DNA of 64,000 nucleotides from Aldrovandia affinis (Eukaryota; Chordata; Actinopteri; Notacanthiformes; Halosauridae), in the NCBI GenBank assembly GCA_029706075.1, contig JAINUG010000179.1:1076501-1140500 (forward strand), given 5' to 3'. The position numbers were made by a program, and so were the translations under genes. Positions within the stretch are counted from its first letter, which is position 1; every line of letters begins with the position of its first letter. A model generated the notes under the pieces. It was not told the origin of the DNA, searched no databases, and saw only the letters and a list, made by a program, of their open reading frames with translations. Of this stretch, positions 59,378 to 64,000 are shown in pieces.

Positions 59378-59941
59378 TGTCACATTCCCTTTGTTCCTGT
59401 CTTGTTTCTCCCTTGTGATTGTTTGTTAATTGTTTTATTATTTTCCATTATTCAATTATTAACCCTCATTACTACTCATCATGCTCACCTGTTACCAATT
59501 CCGGCACACCAGCCTCCCATCAAGTTCATCAGCCCTGCAGAGTATATCTACCCCGGTTTTCCAGTCATTCATCGTCAGATCGTTGTTTTCCCTTCTCGGT
59601 AGAAGCTGACTTCTGATACCTTATATTAGACTCTGTGTTTACTGTTCTCTGCGTGTTGTGTTATATGTTTGTTTACCCTTGTTCCTGTTGTTCCCCCCTG
59701 TGTTCAGGTTCATTCTTCATCCGTCTGCCAGCTCTGTCCGTCCTGCCAGCCCCGCCTGCCTGCACGCTTAGCTGCCCCTCCCGGTTTCCTCATCCTGTCT
59801 GTCCTCCTGTGCATCCCTTCCAGTGTCCAGCTCATCGTCTCCACTACCTCTGTCATTACTACTACAATTATTATTAAAACATCACTCTCCATCCTAACTT
59901 TGTCTGTGTCCGCATTTGGATTCGTTCCTGTCATCACAACA
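59378..59941 (+). mobile_element. solo LTR, 564 bp, plus orientation
   Basis: Starts TGTCACATTCCCTTTGTTCC and ends GTCATCACAACA, flanked by an exact 5-base duplication GGTAC (59373-59377 and 59942-59946). Same family as 58080-58656. An ATTAAA poly(A)-like signal lies near 59871. Open frames on it are low-complexity and shared with the other copy. Confidence 0.93.
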
Positions 59942-59946
59942 GGTAC

Positions 59947-61249
59947 ACAGCAGCTGGAGCCATCAAATTAACAGACAACAGGGATAAGATGACCTGTTCA
60001 AGGTGAAGACGAGTGACATTAATGGAAGGGCAGTCTGTTTATGAGGGGACTTTCAATGATCTCACAACTACTTCTCGTTAGCAGCTGTGCTGACAGAGAG
60101 AGCTGGGCTGAGGACAGCCTGACAAATACCATGCCACAAAACATTGTGCTTTTAAGTCCTTGGTTAAGTCCCTCAGCCTCGTTGACAATGGCTGCAGAGC
60201 CCTCTGCACCTCTTTCTTTTGTCTTACAGGACACAATTAGGAGTGCTTATTCTCCCTACAAGTAACTCTTCCCTTCTTCCAAGTTTTTTAATTGTGATCT
60301 GAATCAACCCTATAAGCCTTCATGTGTGTGCTTCTGAGAGATGCAGCAGCATCCCAATCATAGCATCCCAAACACGGAATGGGTTTTCTGAAAGGAATGC
60401 ATTTTTCCAAATAAATGACTTGTCTGTGTGATCCAGGATGGTTGGATGGTTCTAATAAATATAATATAATGATTGTGAGGCCTCTGCTCACAAGGATTAC
60501 CAATCCTGGCAAGATGACCAGACTTTGTAGTATAGTGATACGATAGGATAACTCTTTACGCTTTACGGATGACTGAAGTGTTAATCTATTAATTTATGGT
60601 ATATCTGCTACCTAGCATTGTGTGTCATGCTCTGCTGTCTTCTCCAACTCTAATAGAATGTGTAAAAACCACCTGTGTCAACAAATGTGTCTCTAGTTAA
60701 TGCACAGCCCCTCTGAAGGTGTAATGTTACCAGCATGTGATGGAATGCGAAGGAAAAGGGGCCAAAGGTCAATTACACCAAACCAATCATCTTTCCAGAA
60801 ATGTAACGGTCACATTTTATTGTCCCAGCCAGGGCCATCACGTGGTTGGCTCCAACTAATCCCATTGGCTCTCCAGGCAGCGGTACAGTCTCATAACTTC
60901 TACAGCCACACACTTGCCCGGTGCTGAGTAAGAAACAAGGCCATGCTCGCACGACGGCCTTTTCCCACAACCTCCGGGCACCTCTGAGGAAGTCATCCAT
61001 AACTAAACGTGCCTCCTTAATGAAAGCCTGAATGCAGGAGCTGTCCGGGGGTTGGCGGCCAGGAGTGTCCCATTATCGAGGCACATGCTCTCCTTTCATA
61101 GAGGAACAATGCAGGCCATTGTTCCAGCTCAGATCTGTCTGCTTTGATTTAGAAGGGTCCTCTCAGAAAGAAAGACAACAGAGCAGAGCCATCTCCTGCC
61201 ACAGAAGCCACCAGCTCCCTGAAGAATCTGTATGGTCAGTGTACATACG
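59947..61249. other. unique DNA, possible conserved non-coding region
   Basis: Non-repetitive, moderate GC from 60690 to 61230, no exon recognised. It includes the palindromic SOX-like pair at 61103-61125. Confidence 0.35.
61103..61125. promoter_or_regulatory. palindromic paired SOX-like site
   Basis: GGAACAAT and its exact complement ATTGTTCC are separated by seven bases (GCAGGCC). Head-to-head AACAAT/ATTGTT pairs are the type of site bound by SOX dimers. Only the motif supports this. Confidence 0.35.
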
Positions 61250-61272
61250 TATATATATATATATATATATAT
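61250..61272 (+). repeat. (AT)n microsatellite
   Basis: About 11 AT units. Confidence 0.95.
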
Positions 61273-61826
61273 TAGACAGCATGTTCAGTGATAGGGGTGG
61301 ACAATTTCTCTAAGAAAATCAAAGTGAGCTAGATGTAATATTTAGTGTTTTTTATTGAGCTTCTTACTTTAACCTCATTGAATGCTTTCTGTACTCAATC
61401 GATGTACTCATTTGTCATCCGCTTCCAAATAATTTCTCAGGGTTTCAGGGATGAGGAATTCACCTCAGGGATTCTGTTGGAAAGTACTCCTATCCAAATA
61501 CAGTGTAGTGTAGTTTTTCCACATGGAACATGAAACATTAACTTATGTTCGTATGACCACATAAAAATATCTAAATTTACTTTGGACAACAGATGAACTG
61601 TGATCTTTGGCTCTCAATGACATACTTTATGACTACAAAGATTAGACAGAAACATAAGCAGCCATACTGGGAATTTATATGGTCTGTGATTATGGCGACC
61701 ACATTTTTTTGAGTCAAGCAGTAAAGACGTAATGGAATTCACTTTTGCCTGAAGGACGAACAATTGTTCAGCTTGGTTCCACCAGAAACAAACCTTTGAA
61801 ATGACACGTCAGAGCAACTTTCGAAT

Positions 61827-63493
61827 GGCATTTTTCCACCGATAGCACGGTACGGCACAGCATACAACGCCACCACACAACAGAACTGTGAAGATAGGAG
61901 GAGTTAGATAGGAGGAGTTATCTGAAGTGACAAAAAATAATGCGACCGCTGTAGTGACATTAGCATTGGTATTTTAAACATTCCAGCTCAAATTCACAAA
62001 AGCAGAACATGTCTTTCCCCGTGACATTAACTACAATTTTCTTACCTCTACCTAGGCATTTGGGAGGCATGTCGGGGGCAGCAAGTCCAGGTGATACCAT
62101 GCAGTGGCTTCATACTCGGCTATGTAATCTTTCATATTTATTATTCAGCGTTGGTCCAATGAATTGCAATTTACCAAGATTTAATATCTCATATTTCTTA
62201 CATCTGTAGCCTACATTTTTTCAATTGTATAAAAATGAAAACATTAGCTATATTTGTCTTTGTGTTTACATCTGTGCTTTTATGTAGCTTGTCGCTGCAA
62301 AAATATGTCCAGCACGAGCTACGAGTAGTAGTGAATGATATATTGTATTCCGATCGATATTCCGATATGAGTGTTTTCAATATCATACTGCCAAAGTTTG
62401 CGATATAAGTCTATAGCAATGCTCAACGCTGGGCATGTTTTGTCTTACAATTTGTTTCCCACACGTACTCGCAGACTAGTCTCCCCAGAACTCATTTACC
62501 AAAATCACACCAGACTCAGTCCCAACCCAAGCAAGCATCAATCTTGGATACGTTTAAAAATGCGACGCCTTACGAAAAAAAACTCTCAAAGGCACAATGG
62601 TGAAAGAAACAGTAGGACAGTTGTGTTCATTCACTAATGTGTTTATGAAGTTCAGCAGTAACAGTTGAATAATGTTTTTCAACATTTCAGTAGGCTAAAC
62701 TAATATTGGGAAAAATTGTATTGTTTGGGTTCCCTTAATTCACTTAATATAATGCCTATTCTATGATGTCTGGAACACATATATCAATGATCAATTTTCC
62801 ACCCATATGTTTGGCTACATCGCGTATATCGCTATATCACAATCGCAATATGTAGCAAGATTATCGCAATATAAGATTTTGCCCATATCGTGCAGCCCTA
62901 GCTACAAAACACTTTGTCATTTGACACTGTCCAGTTCAAATCCTTTTGCCTGGGTTTAGCTCGAGCATCGGAATGCATCGAAGCAATTCCTATATCTTTC
63001 TAAAAATATATTTGTGAGGAATGGAAATGTTATACTATGAAAATGTATATTCTAATTGCGTGAATGAAAATGACAATACTATACTTTGTCCTTTCAAAGA
63101 AAACATGATGATTTCATTTTTCGTAACATAAACCTAACTCGTAGAATCATGCAAACCTGACAATAATGCCAAACTCTATATAATACTCTTCAAATAATAG
63201 CCTACCAATAATCTAAGTGAAGCTAAAAAAAACATGTCGGTTGTGTCTGAGCCGGTCTGAGATTTAGCGTGACGATTCTGTGACGATTGCGCTTGGCAAA
63301 TCAATGGTCTGCAGTATTGCTAGCTCCACCCTTAGGTCCCTGTTTGGCTCGGTAGCACCTAAACAGAGCAGTAGCTAAATTCAGCATGGGTACTTAGGTT
63401 CGGTACAGGTCACTTGGCGGTGGAAAGAGCGACAAAACGTGGGAGCATGTATTTGTAACTGTGCTGTACCATACTGTCCGGTGGAAAAACGCT
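61827..63493. mobile_element. non-autonomous TIR element, 1.67 kb
   Basis: The left terminus GCATTTTTCCACCGATAGCA continuing CGGTACGGCACAG pairs with the complement of the right terminus GCGTTTTTCCACCGGACAGT continuing ATGGTACAGCACAG. About 40 bases are inverted with several mismatches. Similar 'TTTCCACCG...GGTAC' termini occur on fish DNA transposons. No transposase frame is seen. A second element end (CTAGGGCTGCACGATATGGG in complement, 62883-62902) lies inside. Confidence 0.6.
62825..62902 (-). mobile_element. hAT-like element end nested in TIR element
   Basis: The complement reads TAGGGCTGCACGATATGGGC, then repeated ATTGCGATA/ATATCGC-like sequence, the terminus of common fish hAT families. 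A convincing partner end was not found. A weak candidate lies near 62335-62385. Confidence 0.55.
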
Positions 63494-64000
63494 ACAAAAG
63501 AATGTTGCCTTGGTCCAGTTGTGGTGAGGAGGTCTCCATTGTTACTGCTCGCTGGCCCAAGGTAACGCTCTCATTCGCATGACATAGCAACAGTGTCTTC
63601 ACCTGAGGGTTGCAGTGGGAGGCAGGCCGACAGGCCTTTCTTTTATATTCAGTCAGTGAGATAAAATATGCTTAATGGAGCATTGCTTTTGTTATGTATC
63701 CCTTTAGTTACAGCTGTTTTACTGTAACTAAGGATAGCACAACATCTACTAAGGGAAAAGTAAGCACTCGTGTGCAGGAACTAATTAAGTCGCTCTAATG
63801 TTTTACATAAGGACGAGTAGATTTGTGTTATGTTGATGCAGAAATATACAGTACACGTAGCACCTTACGTGTGGTACGTGCATTAAAAACAGCCCTCCTG
63901 AATTGGGTGTGATGGATATCCTGTCCAGGCCTTTCTCTTTTGCCCTCAAAAAAAAAAAAAAAAACATCCCGTTTGACCGAGTGCTTCTGCCCTGGTGTAG
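63494..64000. other. unique DNA, no gene recognised
   Basis: Ends with a poly(A) run of about 18 at 63947-63964, possibly a retroposon tail. Nothing else recognised. Confidence 0.4.

Noticed and set aside
58080-59941. One large DNA transposon with 570-base inverted ends
   Set aside because: Each arm has its own different exact 5-base target duplication, which indicates two separate LTR insertions.
58082-59971. Matching open frames on opposite strands that looked like a duplicated gene
   Set aside because: Both are inside the two solo LTRs and their similarity is explained by the LTR family.

Overview
The window looks like genomic DNA from a ray-finned fish. It carries one intact vertebrate gene with GT-AG introns. 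The rest is a dense mix typical of fish: Tc1/mariner elements, hAT and other foldback MITEs, tRNA-headed SINEs ending in the GCTCTGGATAAGAG-type tail, L2-, CR1- and L1-type LINE remnants, solo LTRs, and long simple repeats. The species cannot be named from the sequence alone. The CR1 tail and SINE types would fit many fishes, including early-branching teleosts and non-teleosts.

The only protein-coding gene I can support is lunatic fringe (lfng) on the minus strand, 36650 down to 26134. It has eight coding exons. All seven introns follow the GT-AG rule and keep the reading frame, giving a 384-residue type II Golgi glycosyltransferase that modifies O-fucose on Notch EGF repeats. The type II anchor, a basic processing site, the DDD metal-binding motif, the PDD catalytic motif and one conserved N-glycosylation sequon are all present. 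A TATA-like box and a CACGTG E-box lie just upstream. Intron 1 (7.1 kb) holds two SINEs, a 162-bp foldback MITE and a GC-rich stretch.

Layout. 1-26 kb: unique, mostly AT-rich DNA with a tandem duplication at 3.0-4.0 kb, a dead Tc1 element (5.5-7.05 kb), an LTR-like element (10.95-12.2 kb), a dead mariner/Tc1 copy (13.1-14.3 kb), a 205-bp hAT foldback (16 kb), a 706-bp foldback MITE (21 kb) and LINE/SINE tails (23.5-23.9 kb). 26-37 kb: lfng and its promoter. 37-51 kb: an L1-type remnant, a 36-bp minisatellite carrying ten CACGTG palindromes, a (TG)44 tract running into a polypyrimidine tract, a solo LTR, a diverged duplication, a chimeric transposon and a SINE. 51-57 kb: nested L2-type LINEs and a CR1-type LINE with an internal duplication. 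57-64 kb: a 29/33-bp minisatellite split by a solo LTR, a second solo LTR of the same family in the opposite orientation, an hAT foldback, a palindromic paired SOX-like site and a 1.67-kb terminal-inverted-repeat element.

I found no new multi-gene system. The observations most worth a check are the CACGTG-rich minisatellite upstream of lfng, the paired solo LTRs with exact target-site duplications, different catalytic-residue losses in two transposase families, the nested LINEs, and the palindromic SOX-like pair in a unique stretch. Single exons of flanking genes without a long open frame could have escaped notice.
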